Below, piece after piece: positions 16,345 to 26,697 of a stretch of DNA of 64,000 nt. Position 1 is the stretch's first letter. The number at the start of each line of letters is the position of its first letter. Made by a program: the position numbers and the translations under genes. The DNA comes from Actinoplanes philippinensis (GTDB lineage: Bacteria; Actinomycetota; Actinomycetes; Mycobacteriales; Micromonosporaceae), in the NCBI RefSeq assembly GCF_900113015.1, contig NZ_FONV01000008.1, positions 1-64,000 of the forward strand, written 5' to 3'. The notes beneath the pieces are model-generated. The model saw nothing but the letters and a program-made list of their open reading frames with translations. It had not been told where the DNA came from and did not search any database.

Positions 16345-17537
16345 GCCGGCGGCTGCCGGGCATGCAGGTGAGCCGGCGGCCGCCGGGGGATGACGGTTCG
16401 AAGCAGAGTGAGGGGTCAACGGTCGTGAGCAGCGACGGGGAGTGGTGCGGCTCGGTCGTGCTGGTGGTGGCGTCCAGTACCGGCGGGATCGGCCAGCACG
16501 TCGCCTCCCTCGCCCGCGGCCTGGTCGCCGCGGGCTGCCGGGTGCTGGTGTGCGGGCCGTCGGCGGTCGACCAGCACTTCGGGTTCACGGCGAACGGCAT
16601 CGAGTTCGCGCCGGTGGAGATCCCGGCCGACCCCGGCCCGCAGGACTCCGGCGCGATCCGGCAGCTGCGCCGGGCGATCGCCGGCCGTGACGCCGAGGTG
16701 ATCCACGCGCACGGGCTGCGGGCGGCCTTCGTCGCCTCGGTCGCGCGGACCGGTGTGCCCCTGGTCGTCACCTGGCACAACGCGGTCCTCGCCCGCGGTC
16801 TGAAAGGCCAGGCCGGGGCTCTGCTGGAGCGGATCGTGGCCCGCAACGCCATGCTGACCCTGGGCGCCTCCGACGACCTGGTGCAGCGGGCCCTGACGCT
16901 CGGCGCCCGCAAGGCACGGCTCGGCCCCGTCGCGACACCCCAGCTGGCGGCGCCGAAACGCAGCAGGTCGGCGGTGCGTGCCGAGTTCGGGCTGCGCGGC
17001 GACACCCCGCTGATCCTGTCGGTCGGCCGGCTGCACCCGCAGAAACACCACGACCTGCTGATCGACGGCGCGGCCCGCTGGCGTGACCTGCGCCCCGCCC
17101 CGGTCGTCGTGATCGCCGGCTCCGGCCCCAGCTACATGCCGCTGGCGCAACGGGCGTCGATGCTGCATGCGCCGGTGCACCTGCTCGGGCACCGTACCGA
17201 CGTGCCGGACCTGCTGCTCGGCGCCGACCTCGCGGTGATCACCAGCGACTGGGAGGCGCGGCAGCTGTTCGCGCAGGAGGCGCTGCACGCCGGGGTGCCG
17301 CTCGTCACCACAGCGGTCGGCGGGCTGCCCGGCCTGGTCGGGGACGCCGCGGTGCAGATCCCGCCGAACGACCTGGACGCCCTCGACGAGGCGGTCCGGC
17401 GGCTGCTCGGCGACCCGGCGCTGCGTGCCGACTATGCGGCTCGCGGGCCGCGGCGGGCCGCCACCTGGCCGACCGAGGCCGACGTGGTCGCGGACGTGCG
17501 GTCGGCTTACGCAGAGGTCGCGGCGGTCCGCCGGTGA
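16341..17537 (+). CDS. GT4-family glycosyltransferase (398 aa)
   Basis: A GT-B fold retaining glycosyltransferase. The N-terminal domain has the glycine-rich SSTGGIGQHVASLARGL and HAHGLRAAF. The C-terminal domain has LSVGRLHPQKHHDLLIDGA (nucleotide-sugar region), LLGHRTDVPDLL and SDWEARQLFAQEALHAGVP, where the E...E pair of GT4 enzymes would lie. It is cytoplasmic or membrane-peripheral. GTG 16341 overlaps the upstream stop by 4 nt; a second GTG at 16425 with AGGGG before it is an alternative that removes 28 poorly conserved residues. In this operon it is the candidate for adding a second sugar to the lipid-linked intermediate, as MurG does for lipid I. Confidence 0.86.
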   Translation: MSRRLPGMQVSRRPPGDDGSKQSEGSTVVSSDGEWCGSVVLVVASSTGGIGQHVASLARGLVAAGCRVLVCGPSAVDQHFGFTANGIEFAPVEIPADPGPQDSGAIRQLRRAIAGRDAEVIHAHGLRAAFVASVARTGVPLVVTWHNAVLARGLKGQAGALLERIVARNAMLTLGASDDLVQRALTLGARKARLGPVATPQLAAPKRSRSAVRAEFGLRGDTPLILSVGRLHPQKHHDLLIDGAARWRDLRPAPVVVIAGSGPSYMPLAQRASMLHAPVHLLGHRTDVPDLLLGADLAVITSDWEARQLFAQEALHAGVPLVTTAVGGLPGLVGDAAVQIPPNDLDALDEAVRRLLGDPALRADYAARGPRRAATWPTEADVVADVRSAYAEVAAVRR

Positions 17538-19960
17538 CCGTGGAACCGGAACCGGGCAGATCCGATCCCGAACAGCCGGACGCCGCCCCTCGGAACACCG
17601 ACGAATCGGGCCCGGCGACCCCTGCGTCGGTCTCGGTCGAGCCGGCCGGGGGCGCGCAGGATGCCGCTGTGCCGAGTGCGGTGGCGGCCGGGTCCGGTAA
17701 GGGCCGGCCCTCCCTCGTGGTGAAGGGGGAGACGCCGCGGACCCTGCTCGACCGGCTGCGGCGGGTGCGGCCGCCCGGCACCCCGCGCCGCCCGCTCGTC
17801 GGCGCCTGGGTGCCCTATCTGATGGTGGCGCTGGTCGCGGCGGCCAGCCTGGCGGTCCTCGCGATCCGGCCCGCCGAGCGGCAGCGCGGCGGCGACGCCG
17901 ACTACGTGGTCGTCGCGGCCGCGGCCGGGCTGCGCTGGGAGGACCTCGATCCGCAGCGCACCCCGGCGCTCTGGCAGGAGGCGTCGCGCGGCTCGGTGGG
18001 CTGGCTGTCGGTGCGGTCGGCGCACGAGGTGACCTGCCCGTCGGACGGCTGGCTGACGCTGGGCGCCGGCAACTACGCGGCCTGGGACACCAGGGACGTC
18101 ACCGGCCGCTGCCCGGCCGCCGAGCCCCGGCTGGACCGGCCGGACGGCATCGGCGCCAACGTGCCCGAGCTGCCCACGGTGGTCCGGACCAATCAGGACC
18201 GGCTGCCGTACGGCACCACGCCCGGCGCCCTGGCCGAGTCGTTGCGCTGCACGGTCGCCGTCGGCCCGGGCGCGGCGATCGCGGCGGCCCGCCCGTTCGG
18301 GCGGGTGGACCGTTACGTCCCGGAGCTTCCGCCGGACCCGGCCACCCTGCTCAGCGACTGCGTCCTGAGCATCGTCGACCTCGGCACGATCACCGGGGAC
18401 GGGGCGGCGCGTCGGGCGCTGGTGGAGGCTGCCGACCGTACCCTCGCCCGGGTCCTTGCCGCTCGGCCCCCGCGCTCGCTGATGCTGATCGCCGGGCCGG
18501 CCGACACGGAGGCCGCTTCCCGCCTGCACGTCGCGATCGCCGAGGGGCCCGGCTGGGAGGGCGGCCGGCTGACGTCGGCCGGCACCGGCCGGGAAGGCTA
18601 CCTGCAACTGGTCGACCTGGCGCCGACCGTGCTGGCGGCGCTCGGCGAGCCGGTGCCGGAGAAGCTGTTCGCCGGGTACACCGCGTCGATCGCGCCGGGC
18701 CGTACCGCCGATCCGGCGCTGGCCATGCAGGGCGCGCAGGACGCCGACCGGCGGGCGATCGCCCAGCGGGGGGTCGCGGAGATCTTCTTCACGGTGCTGG
18801 CGATCCTGCAAGCGGTTCTTTTCGTGGCGGTGATCCCGGTGCTGGTCCGGGCCCGCCGGCACGCCGGGCCGCTGGGTCCGCCGCTGCCGCCGCGCCGGTT
18901 GGTCGATCTGGCCGAGGCGGCGCTGCTGGCGGGTGGGCTGGCGATCCCGGCCGCGTTGCTCGCCGACGTCGTGCCGTGGTGGAGCAGCCCTCATCCGGCG
19001 TGGATGTTCGGGTCGGCGACGGCGGCGTTGATGATTCTCGGCACGCTGCTGATCCGGCTGGCGCCGCGCTATCCCCGGACGCTGTGGCCGATGGCCGCGG
19101 CCGCCGCGATCGGTGTGCTGGTGGTGGCGGTCGATCTGGCGACCGGGGCGCGCCTGCAGCTGAACGGGGTGGCCGGCTACTCGGCGGTGCACGGGGTCCG
19201 CTACGCCGGTCTCGGCGGGGTCGGCCTGGGTGTGTTCGTGGCCGGGCTGTTCCTGCTGGCCGGTGCGCTGGCGCAGTGGGTGACCAGACGCTGGCGGCCG
19301 CTGGTGATGGTGACCTTCGGCGGGCTGGGGGTGGTGATGGTCGGCAGCGGGCACCTGGGCGCGGACCCGGTCGGCGCGATCGCGGTGACGGCCGGGGCGT
19401 GCGTGGCGGCGGCGATCAGCACCGGCGGCTGGCTGACGTTCCCGCGGTTCGCCTGGGCGGCGCTGACCGGTGTTGTGGTGACCATCACTTTCGCGGTGCT
19501 CGATCTGCGGCGGGCGCCGTTGGAGCAGGGCACGCTGGGCCGGTTCCTGACGTCGCTGGCCGACGGCACGGCCGGGCCGGCGATGCAGCGGGCCGCCGCC
19601 GCGAACGGGGAGGCGCTGCTGGACAGCCCGCTCACCCTGCTGGCCCTGCTCGGCGCGGCGATGCTGGCGTTCTGCCAGTTCTCGCCGTGGGGCGGCCTGA
19701 ATCGTGTCTACGGCCTGCATCCGGCGGTGCGGGCCGGTGTGGCCGGGACCGTGGTGGCGACGGTGATCGCCGGCGTGCTCGGCGGGACGGCGCTCGGCTC
19801 GGCGGGTGCGGCGGCGGCCGCGGCGGTGCCGGTGGCGGTGCTCACGGCGCTGCGGGTGCTGTTGCACGCGGCGGACCGGACGCCTCCACCGGGCGAGACG
19901 GACGGTCCCGGCGGCCCTCTACTACGTAAATCCGACGAAGGTCCGGTAACTGTGTCATGA
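17534..19960 (+). CDS. Alkaline-phosphatase-fold polytopic membrane protein (808 aa)
   Basis: A ~90-residue Pro/Ser-rich cytoplasmic lead is followed by one helix (~95-112). A ~290-residue extracytoplasmic domain of alkaline-phosphatase-like fold follows (DYVVVAAAAGLRWEDLD... TCPSDGWLTLGAGNYAAWD ... YLQLVDLAPTVLAALGEPVP). The C-terminal half has ~10 transmembrane helices. The usual metal-binding DG after the first strand is AG, so phosphatase activity is doubtful. Such proteins recur in actinobacterial envelope clusters. It could modify or transfer groups on an exported lipid-linked polymer, or act as a scaffold. The GTG start overlaps the GT4 stop by 4 nt, completing a four-gene coupled set. 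Confidence 0.75.
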   Translation: MTVEPEPGRSDPEQPDAAPRNTDESGPATPASVSVEPAGGAQDAAVPSAVAAGSGKGRPSLVVKGETPRTLLDRLRRVRPPGTPRRPLVGAWVPYLMVALVAAASLAVLAIRPAERQRGGDADYVVVAAAAGLRWEDLDPQRTPALWQEASRGSVGWLSVRSAHEVTCPSDGWLTLGAGNYAAWDTRDVTGRCPAAEPRLDRPDGIGANVPELPTVVRTNQDRLPYGTTPGALAESLRCTVAVGPGAAIAAARPFGRVDRYVPELPPDPATLLSDCVLSIVDLGTITGDGAARRALVEAADRTLARVLAARPPRSLMLIAGPADTEAASRLHVAIAEGPGWEGGRLTSAGTGREGYLQLVDLAPTVLAALGEPVPEKLFAGYTASIAPGRTADPALAMQGAQDADRRAIAQRGVAEIFFTVLAILQAVLFVAVIPVLVRARRHAGPLGPPLPPRRLVDLAEAALLAGGLAIPAALLADVVPWWSSPHPAWMFGSATAALMILGTLLIRLAPRYPRTLWPMAAAAAIGVLVVAVDLATGARLQLNGVAGYSAVHGVRYAGLGGVGLGVFVAGLFLLAGALAQWVTRRWRPLVMVTFGGLGVVMVGSGHLGADPVGAIAVTAGACVAAAISTGGWLTFPRFAWAALTGVVVTITFAVLDLRRAPLEQGTLGRFLTSLADGTAGPAMQRAAAANGEALLDSPLTLLALLGAAMLAFCQFSPWGGLNRVYGLHPAVRAGVAGTVVATVIAGVLGGTALGSAGAAAAAAVPVAVLTALRVLLHAADRTPPPGETDGPGGPLLRKSDEGPVTVS

Positions 19961-20080
19961 CACGCACGCCCACCAGCCCGAACGTGGAGGTCCTGGCAAA
20001 CAGTGTTACGGTGAACTCCCGTGGATGGGGTCCTGCCCCGGCCGCAAGAACCGATGAAACGGCGACCACGGGAGCGGGCC

Positions 20081-21775
<1,695 letters not shown>

Positions 21776-21776
21776 C

Positions 21777-22352
21777 ATGGGGTTCGCCCATCGGACGGTC
21801 TCCCGGGCCGAGCGATACCACGGCGCGATCTTCTCGGTCTACACCGACGAGGTGACGATGTCGGACGGCAGCACCGCGGCCCGCGACGTGGTGGAGAACC
21901 GCGGCGCCGTCGTCGTGGTCGCGCTCGACGAGCAGGACCGCGTGGTGCTGATCAAGCAGTACCGGCACCCGGTCGGCCGGCACCTGTGGGAGCTGCCGGC
22001 CGGGCTGCGTGACGTGGCCGGCGAGGACCCGGCGGTGACCGCGGCCCGGGAGTTGGCCGAGGAGGTGGATCTCGCGGCCGGCCGGATCGAGCCGCTGATC
22101 GACCTGCACACCTCGCCCGGTTTCGCCGACGAGGCGGTCCGGGTCTTCCTCGCCCGTGACCTGGCGCCGGTGCCCGAGGCGGACCGTCACGAGCGGACCG
22201 CCGAGGAGGCCGACCTGGAGGTCCGCCGGGTCGGCCTCGACGAGTGCGTCGCCATGGTCTTCCGTGGGGAGATCACCAACGCGGCCGCGGTCGCCGGGAT
22301 CCTGGCCGCGGCTCGTGCCCGCGACACCGGCTGGACGATCCTGCCGGGCTGA
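21777..22352 (+). CDS. ADP-ribose pyrophosphatase, NUDIX family (191 aa)
   Basis: Hydrolyses ADP-ribose or related nucleoside diphosphate derivatives. The NUDIX box is GLRDVAGEDPAVTAARELAEE (~75-95), holding the REL-EE metal site. The preceding LIKQYRHPVGRHLWELPAG is typical of the ADPRase subfamily. The order pyrG-NUDIX-(ald)-xerD matches mycobacteria, where it is Rv1700. It is one base downstream of pyrG and surely co-transcribed. Confidence 0.93.
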   Translation: MGFAHRTVSRAERYHGAIFSVYTDEVTMSDGSTAARDVVENRGAVVVVALDEQDRVVLIKQYRHPVGRHLWELPAGLRDVAGEDPAVTAARELAEEVDLAAGRIEPLIDLHTSPGFADEAVRVFLARDLAPVPEADRHERTAEEADLEVRRVGLDECVAMVFRGEITNAAAVAGILAAARARDTGWTILPG

Positions 22353-22354
22353 CA

Positions 22355-23521
22355 TCACGCCGCGGCGTTCTCGATGAGCGTCGCGGCGTACTCCGCGCCG
22401 CTGGAATCGCGCAGCTCCCGGCTCACGGCGGCGCTCGCCCGGTGGACCTCCGGGTCGCCGATCAGCTGCAGGAACGTCTCCCGCAGCCGCTGCGCGCTGA
22501 CGTCGGTGCCGACCCGCCTGGCCACGCCCAGCTCGACCAGCCGGTCGGCGTTGCCGAACTGGTCGGCGGCCTGCGGCGCGACGAGCATCGGCGTGCCGCA
22601 GTAGAGCCCCTCCACCGATCCACCCATGCCGCCGTGGGTGAGGAACGCGTCGGCCTGCCGCAGGATCCGCAGCTGCGGCACCCAGCGGTGGACCTCGACC
22701 GTCGCCGGCACCGGGCCGAGCGCCGCCTCGTCGACGTGTCTGCCGATCTGCAGCACGGTGTGCCAGCCCGGCAGATCACCGAAAGCCTCGACGCAGCGCC
22801 GGTAGAACTCCGGGTGGTCGGTGAACGTGGACCCGAGGGAGACGAGCAGCACGCCGTCAGCCTCGGCGGGCCTGGCCCAGTCGCCCTGGTCGGCGCGGTC
22901 GCCGAGGATCGGGCCGGCGAACCGGAAGACACTCTCGTCGACCCGTTCAGCATGCGGCTGCATGGCCCGTGGAATGAGGACCAGCCCCCGGTCGGGTCGC
23001 CCCTGGAAGGCCGCGCTGTCGGTGACCGACGACTTCTCGGCGGTGAGCCACCGTTCGAAACGGTCGTAGTAGGCGGCGCCGCGTGGATCGGCGCGCATCT
23101 GCTCGATCATCGGCGTCAGCTCCTGCTCGTAGCCGTCCCAGGCGACGAACGTGGGGGAGACCTGCATCGACGGGATGCCCCACTGCTCGGCCAGCAGACG
23201 GGCCGGCGCCCCGGCGATGTCGTAGAGGAACAGGTCGGGCCGGTCGTCGGCATAGGCGTCGCGCAGCTGCGGGAGCATCGCGATCGCGTCGTCCAGGAAG
23301 AGCGTCAGATGGTCGATCATGTCGCCGCCCCAGTCGTCGCCGGCCGGGAGCGCCGATCGGTAGGGCCTCATCTCGGCGCCGGTCGCCTCGATCGCCGTGG
23401 CCCACGAAGGGTCGTTGGCGTAGGTGACCCGATGGCCGCGGGCGACCAGCTCCCGGACGACCTCGATGCTCGGGTTGACGTGCCCGGGGAACGGGATGCT
23501 GACCATGGCGATGTGCGGCAC
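22355..23521 (-). CDS. Macrolide-type GT1 glycosyltransferase (388 aa)
   Basis: A GT-B fold inverting enzyme of the OleD/MgtA class, which inactivates macrolides by attaching a sugar from a UDP/dTDP donor. The N-terminus MVSIPFPGHVNPSIEVVREL carries the acceptor-side His of H-V-N-P. The C-terminal donor signature is HRWVPQLRILRQADAFLTHG, then GGSVEGLYCGTPMLVAPQAADQF. The GTG start at 23521 has GGAGG upstream. It is divergent from a TetR gene with two palindromic operators between them. It starts 2 bp after the NUDIX stop on the opposite strand, convergently. The natural substrate is unknown; resistance or self-protection is inferred. Confidence 0.88.
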   Translation of the reverse strand: MPHIAMVSIPFPGHVNPSIEVVRELVARGHRVTYANDPSWATAIEATGAEMRPYRSALPAGDDWGGDMIDHLTLFLDDAIAMLPQLRDAYADDRPDLFLYDIAGAPARLLAEQWGIPSMQVSPTFVAWDGYEQELTPMIEQMRADPRGAAYYDRFERWLTAEKSSVTDSAAFQGRPDRGLVLIPRAMQPHAERVDESVFRFAGPILGDRADQGDWARPAEADGVLLVSLGSTFTDHPEFYRRCVEAFGDLPGWHTVLQIGRHVDEAALGPVPATVEVHRWVPQLRILRQADAFLTHGGMGGSVEGLYCGTPMLVAPQAADQFGNADRLVELGVARRVGTDVSAQRLRETFLQLIGDPEVHRASAAVSRELRDSSGAEYAATLIENAAA

Positions 23522-23553
23522 GGGGACCTCCGGGGCGCTCGGCTCTGCTCCAT

Positions 23554-23577
23554 AAGACGAGACGTAGCGTCTCGCTT
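23554..23577. promoter_or_regulatory. TetR operator 1
   Basis: GAGACG-TAG-CGTCTC (23559-23573) is a perfect 6+6 inverted repeat. The flanks AAGAC and GCTT are identical to those of operator 2. It overlaps the predicted -10 of the glycosyltransferase promoter. Confidence 0.85.
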
Positions 23578-23594
23578 CGACCGGCCGATGTCAA
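23566..23594 (-). promoter_or_regulatory. Glycosyltransferase promoter
   Basis: On the minus strand TTGACA (23594-23589), 17 bases, then GACGCT (23571-23566). The start point would be near 23559, giving a ~38-nt leader with GGAGG. The -10 lies within operator 1 and the -35 touches operator 2, so bound repressor would block it. Confidence 0.6.
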
Positions 23595-23616
23595 GACGAG
23601 ACGTTTCGTCTCGCTT
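23593..23616. promoter_or_regulatory. TetR operator 2
   Basis: GAGACG-TTT-CGTCTC (23598-23612), with the same flanks as operator 1. Centre-to-centre distance is 39 bp. It lies where the -35 region of the tetR promoter should be; TAGGCT at 23622-23627 would be its -10. Confidence 0.85.
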
Positions 23617-23633
23617 CCTGGTAGGCTCGCGCC

Positions 23634-24266
23634 ATGCCCGATGCCGCCCGGCGCAGCGAGCGCTCCCGCAACGCGATCCTGCAGGCCGCCATGGACCTGC
23701 TCCAGGAGAAGGGCTATGCCGACCTCACCGTCGAGGGCATCGCCGCCCGCGCCGGCGTCGGAAAGCAGACGATCTACCGCTGGTGGGGCGGGCGTGGCCC
23801 GGTCGTTCTCGATGCTCTGGTCGAGAAGCACTCCGGCTCCGGCGGCCCACCCGCGCTGCCCGACACCGGCGATCTCGAGGCGGATCTGAGGCCCGTCATC
23901 CGGGCCATCGTCGCCGAGCTGGCCGACGACCGGCTCTCGGCCACCACCCGGGCCCTCACCATCGAGACGCTGTCCAGTGAGGATTTCGCCGGCCGGATGC
24001 GTGACCGGCTGCTGCGACCACAACTCGACACCGTGAAGAACCGGCTGCGGTCGGCCCGCGCCGCCGGCCAGGTGCGTGCCGGCGTCGATCTCGACCAGGC
24101 CGTCGAGCTGCTGATCGGGCCGATGTATCACCGCTGGATGATGCGGACCGGGCCGCTCACCGAGGAGTATGCGGACGGGATCCTCGAGCTGGCGATGGCG
24201 GCTCTGCGCCCCGGGGCGGCTGATCGGCCGGGTGCGCCGCCGACAGCCTCGAGTGATCTCATGTAG
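23634..24266 (+). CDS. TetR-family repressor (210 aa)
   Basis: The N-terminal helix-turn-helix region is DLTVEGIAARAGVGKQTIYRWW (~27-48). The C-terminal helical ligand domain resembles the TetR_C group with a VELLIGPMYHRWMM segment. The ATG is 7 nt after a TAGGCT -10-like box and has no SD, so the message may be leaderless. The twin GAGACG-N3-CGTCTC sites upstream are the obvious targets. It should repress itself, the MFS gene 4 bp downstream, and the divergent glycosyltransferase. The inducer is probably the exported or glycosylated compound. Confidence 0.9.
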   Translation: MPDAARRSERSRNAILQAAMDLLQEKGYADLTVEGIAARAGVGKQTIYRWWGGRGPVVLDALVEKHSGSGGPPALPDTGDLEADLRPVIRAIVAELADDRLSATTRALTIETLSSEDFAGRMRDRLLRPQLDTVKNRLRSARAAGQVRAGVDLDQAVELLIGPMYHRWMMRTGPLTEEYADGILELAMAALRPGAADRPGAPPTASSDLM

Positions 24267-24270
24267 GGCG

Positions 24271-25518
24271 ATGAGACATCCACGGGGAACTATCGGAAAA
24301 ATCCTGCCACCACCCGGACTGCCGCGTACCCTGGCGGTCCAGTCCCTCGTCTACGCCGTCGGCAACGGGGCCTTCCTCACCGGAAGCGTCGTCTTCTTCA
24401 GCCTCTACGTGGGGCTGACACCCGTACAGATCGGGATCGGGCTCTCCGCCGCCGGGTTCGTCGGCCTGGTCGGGTCGATGCCGTTCGGTCACCTCGCCGA
24501 CCGGATCGGCGGGCAACGCGCCTGGGTGATCGGGGCGATCGCCGAGTCGGCGGCGTTCGCGGCCTATCCACTGGCCGACGGGTTCGTGCCGTTCCTGCTG
24601 GTGATCTGTGCGCAGACGGCGGCCGAGGCGTTCGCCAACGCGGGCCGGGTCGTCTACACCGCGGCGGCCGTGCCCAGAGAGGGCCGGGTCCGGGTGATGG
24701 CGTTCACCCGCGCCTACCTCAACGTCGGCTTCACCGTCGGCTCCGGTGTCGGCGCCGCCGCGCTCGCCCTCGACAGCCGGCCCGGCCTGCTCGTCCTGGT
24801 GCTCGCGGCCGCCGGGGGCATCGCCGTCAACGCGTTCTTCGTCGCCCGGATGCCGGCCGTCGACCCGCCGGTCCGTGACGAGGGGCCACGGCCCAGCCCG
24901 TGGGGGGTGCTGCGCGACCATCCGTACACTGCGTCCGCCGTGCTGATCGGTGTCCTCTGGCTGCACGGCACCGTCTGGGCCGAGGTCCTGCCACTGTGGG
25001 CGATCACCATGACCGACGCGCCGAAACCGGTGCTCGGGGCGCTTGTCGCGCTCAACACGGTGATGGCGGTGCTGCTGCAGGTGCGGGCCGCCCGCAGCGC
25101 CGACACCCTGCACGGCGCGACCCGTCTGCTGCGGTGGTCGGCGCTCGCCGCGGCCGTCGCCTGCCCGGTCGTGGCGCTCAGCGGGCGGACCCACGGATGG
25201 GTGACCGTCGCCGTGCTCGCCGCCGCTGTCGCGATGCTCACCGGCACCGAGCTGTGGCTGTCGTCGGCACAGTGGTATCTCAACACCGAGGTGCCGCCCG
25301 CTGACCAGCGCGGCGCCTACACCGGGTTCGGCAAGTCCGTCGGTGGGCTGAGCAAGATGATCGGCCCGGCCGGCTTCACGGTTCTCGCCATCCAGACCGG
25401 CGGATGGGGGTGGTGGGTGATCGCCGGCGTCTTCCTGCTGTGCGCGGCGGCCTGTGGTCCGGTGATCCGGTGGATCGAGCGGACTCCGCGCAACGTGGCG
25501 GCGGCCGTCTCGGTCTGA
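24271..25518 (+). CDS. MFS transporter (415 aa)
   Basis: Twelve predicted transmembrane helices and the MFS loop 2-3 motif GHLADRIGGQRAW (G-x-L-aD-r-x-G-x-r). A central cytoplasmic loop VDPPVRDEGPRPSPWG separates the two halves. It lies 4 bp after tetR and is probably co-transcribed. Together with the divergent macrolide-type glycosyltransferase it suggests drug export or handling; direction and substrate are not shown. ATG 24271 was chosen over an earlier frame that overlaps tetR extensively. Confidence 0.87.
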   Translation: MRHPRGTIGKILPPPGLPRTLAVQSLVYAVGNGAFLTGSVVFFSLYVGLTPVQIGIGLSAAGFVGLVGSMPFGHLADRIGGQRAWVIGAIAESAAFAAYPLADGFVPFLLVICAQTAAEAFANAGRVVYTAAAVPREGRVRVMAFTRAYLNVGFTVGSGVGAAALALDSRPGLLVLVLAAAGGIAVNAFFVARMPAVDPPVRDEGPRPSPWGVLRDHPYTASAVLIGVLWLHGTVWAEVLPLWAITMTDAPKPVLGALVALNTVMAVLLQVRAARSADTLHGATRLLRWSALAAAVACPVVALSGRTHGWVTVAVLAAAVAMLTGTELWLSSAQWYLNTEVPPADQRGAYTGFGKSVGGLSKMIGPAGFTVLAIQTGGWGWWVIAGVFLLCAAACGPVIRWIERTPRNVAAAVSV

Positions 25519-25596
25519 GGGCCGCCCGTCGGCGCTGAAGAGAGCGGCGGGCGATCAGTGGTGGGTGTCGCCGGAACGCTGACGGCCAGGCGGGGT

Positions 25597-26667
25597 TCAA
25601 CCTGCCTGCCGGATCGCCTCGACCAGGTGTGACGGCGGCGGCATCGCGGCGATCTCGGCGGCCACCTCAGCCGCCGCGGACGCCACCACCGGATCGGTGA
25701 CCAGCCTGGTCAGCAGCGCCGGCGTGATGTTCCGCTCGTCGGTGGCGAGCCCCGCACCCCGGGCCGCGACCAGTTCCGCGTTGTGCCGCCGGTCCCCGGC
25801 GCCTCGCACGATCAGCTGTGGGGCGCCGGCCTGCAGGGCGCTCAGCGTGGTCCCGGCGCCACCGTGGTGGACGATCGCCGCGCCGGCCGCGAGCGCCGCC
25901 GGGATCGGCGCCCAGCCGGTGGCCCGTACGTGCGGCGGCAGCCGGCGCATGTCGGGCCGGAGGAGCACCACGTCGGCGTCGACGTGTTCGGCGGCGGCGG
26001 CGACCCGGGCCATCATCCGGTCCGGCCCGGGTGAGGCGACGGTGCTGCGGCTGACCAGGATGCGCGGGCGGCGCGGCGGCTCGGCGAGCCAGCCGGGGAG
26101 GGGGCGGTCTCCCGTGTACGGCACGAAGCGCATCGGCAGGTGGGTGCCGCGTCCGGCGACGCTGGCCGGGGCGATCCGGATCACCACGGCCGGGGCCGCG
26201 AGTTCGGGTCGTCCCCGCATCCGGGTCGAGGCGAGCAGCGCCGGCCCGTCGTACAGCGAATTCTCGTGGAGGATGCCCGGAACGCCGAGCCGTGCGGCGA
26301 CCACCGCGCCCGCGGCGGCCAGCGGCTCGTAGACGATCCGGTCGGGCCGCCACTGCCGGGCGGTCCGTTCCAGACGGTCCAGCATCAGGTCGTTGACCGC
26401 GCCGAACAGGTGGCCGACCACGCGGGTCCCGGCCGTCCCGGCGAGCTCGGCGCGGATCAGCAGCGGGTGGCGCAGCATGGTCCGTGCCGCGACGCGCGGG
26501 AACCGGAAGCCGGGCGCCACGTCGCGCACCTCGAACCCGGTCACGGCGAGCCCGTCGCCGCCGGTGGCGATCAGCACCTCGTGGCCGGCGTCGCGCAGCG
26601 CCCGGGCCAGCCCGACGAGGGGGTGGACGTGCCCGACGAGCGGTGCGGCGACCACGAGAACACGCAT
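25597..26667 (-). CDS. GT1-family glycosyltransferase, antibiotic/sterol type (356 aa)
   Basis: Begins MRVLVVAAPLVGHVHPLVGL, with the H-V-H-P acceptor motif. The C-terminal half has ILVSRSTVASP, then IVHHGGAGTTLSALQAGAPQL and a donor-binding RRHNAELVAARGAGL. This is the EryCIII/DesVII-like group of actinobacterial glycosyltransferases. It shows only distant similarity to the enzyme 2 kb away. No sugar-biosynthesis or polyketide genes are near it. The ATG at 26667 is preferred; GTG and TTG codons lie directly upstream. It is convergent with the MFS gene and divergent from the VOC gene. Confidence 0.82.
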   Translation of the reverse strand: MRVLVVAAPLVGHVHPLVGLARALRDAGHEVLIATGGDGLAVTGFEVRDVAPGFRFPRVAARTMLRHPLLIRAELAGTAGTRVVGHLFGAVNDLMLDRLERTARQWRPDRIVYEPLAAAGAVVAARLGVPGILHENSLYDGPALLASTRMRGRPELAAPAVVIRIAPASVAGRGTHLPMRFVPYTGDRPLPGWLAEPPRRPRILVSRSTVASPGPDRMMARVAAAAEHVDADVVLLRPDMRRLPPHVRATGWAPIPAALAAGAAIVHHGGAGTTLSALQAGAPQLIVRGAGDRRHNAELVAARGAGLATDERNITPALLTRLVTDPVVASAAAEVAAEIAAMPPPSHLVEAIRQAG

Positions 26668-26697
26668 CAACACACTTTAGGCGGGTACGTCACGGCC

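Noticed and set aside
25519..25596. Possible terminator between the convergent MFS and GT1 genes
   Set aside because: The best stem (CGCCCG with CGGGCG) has an internal mismatch and no supporting features.
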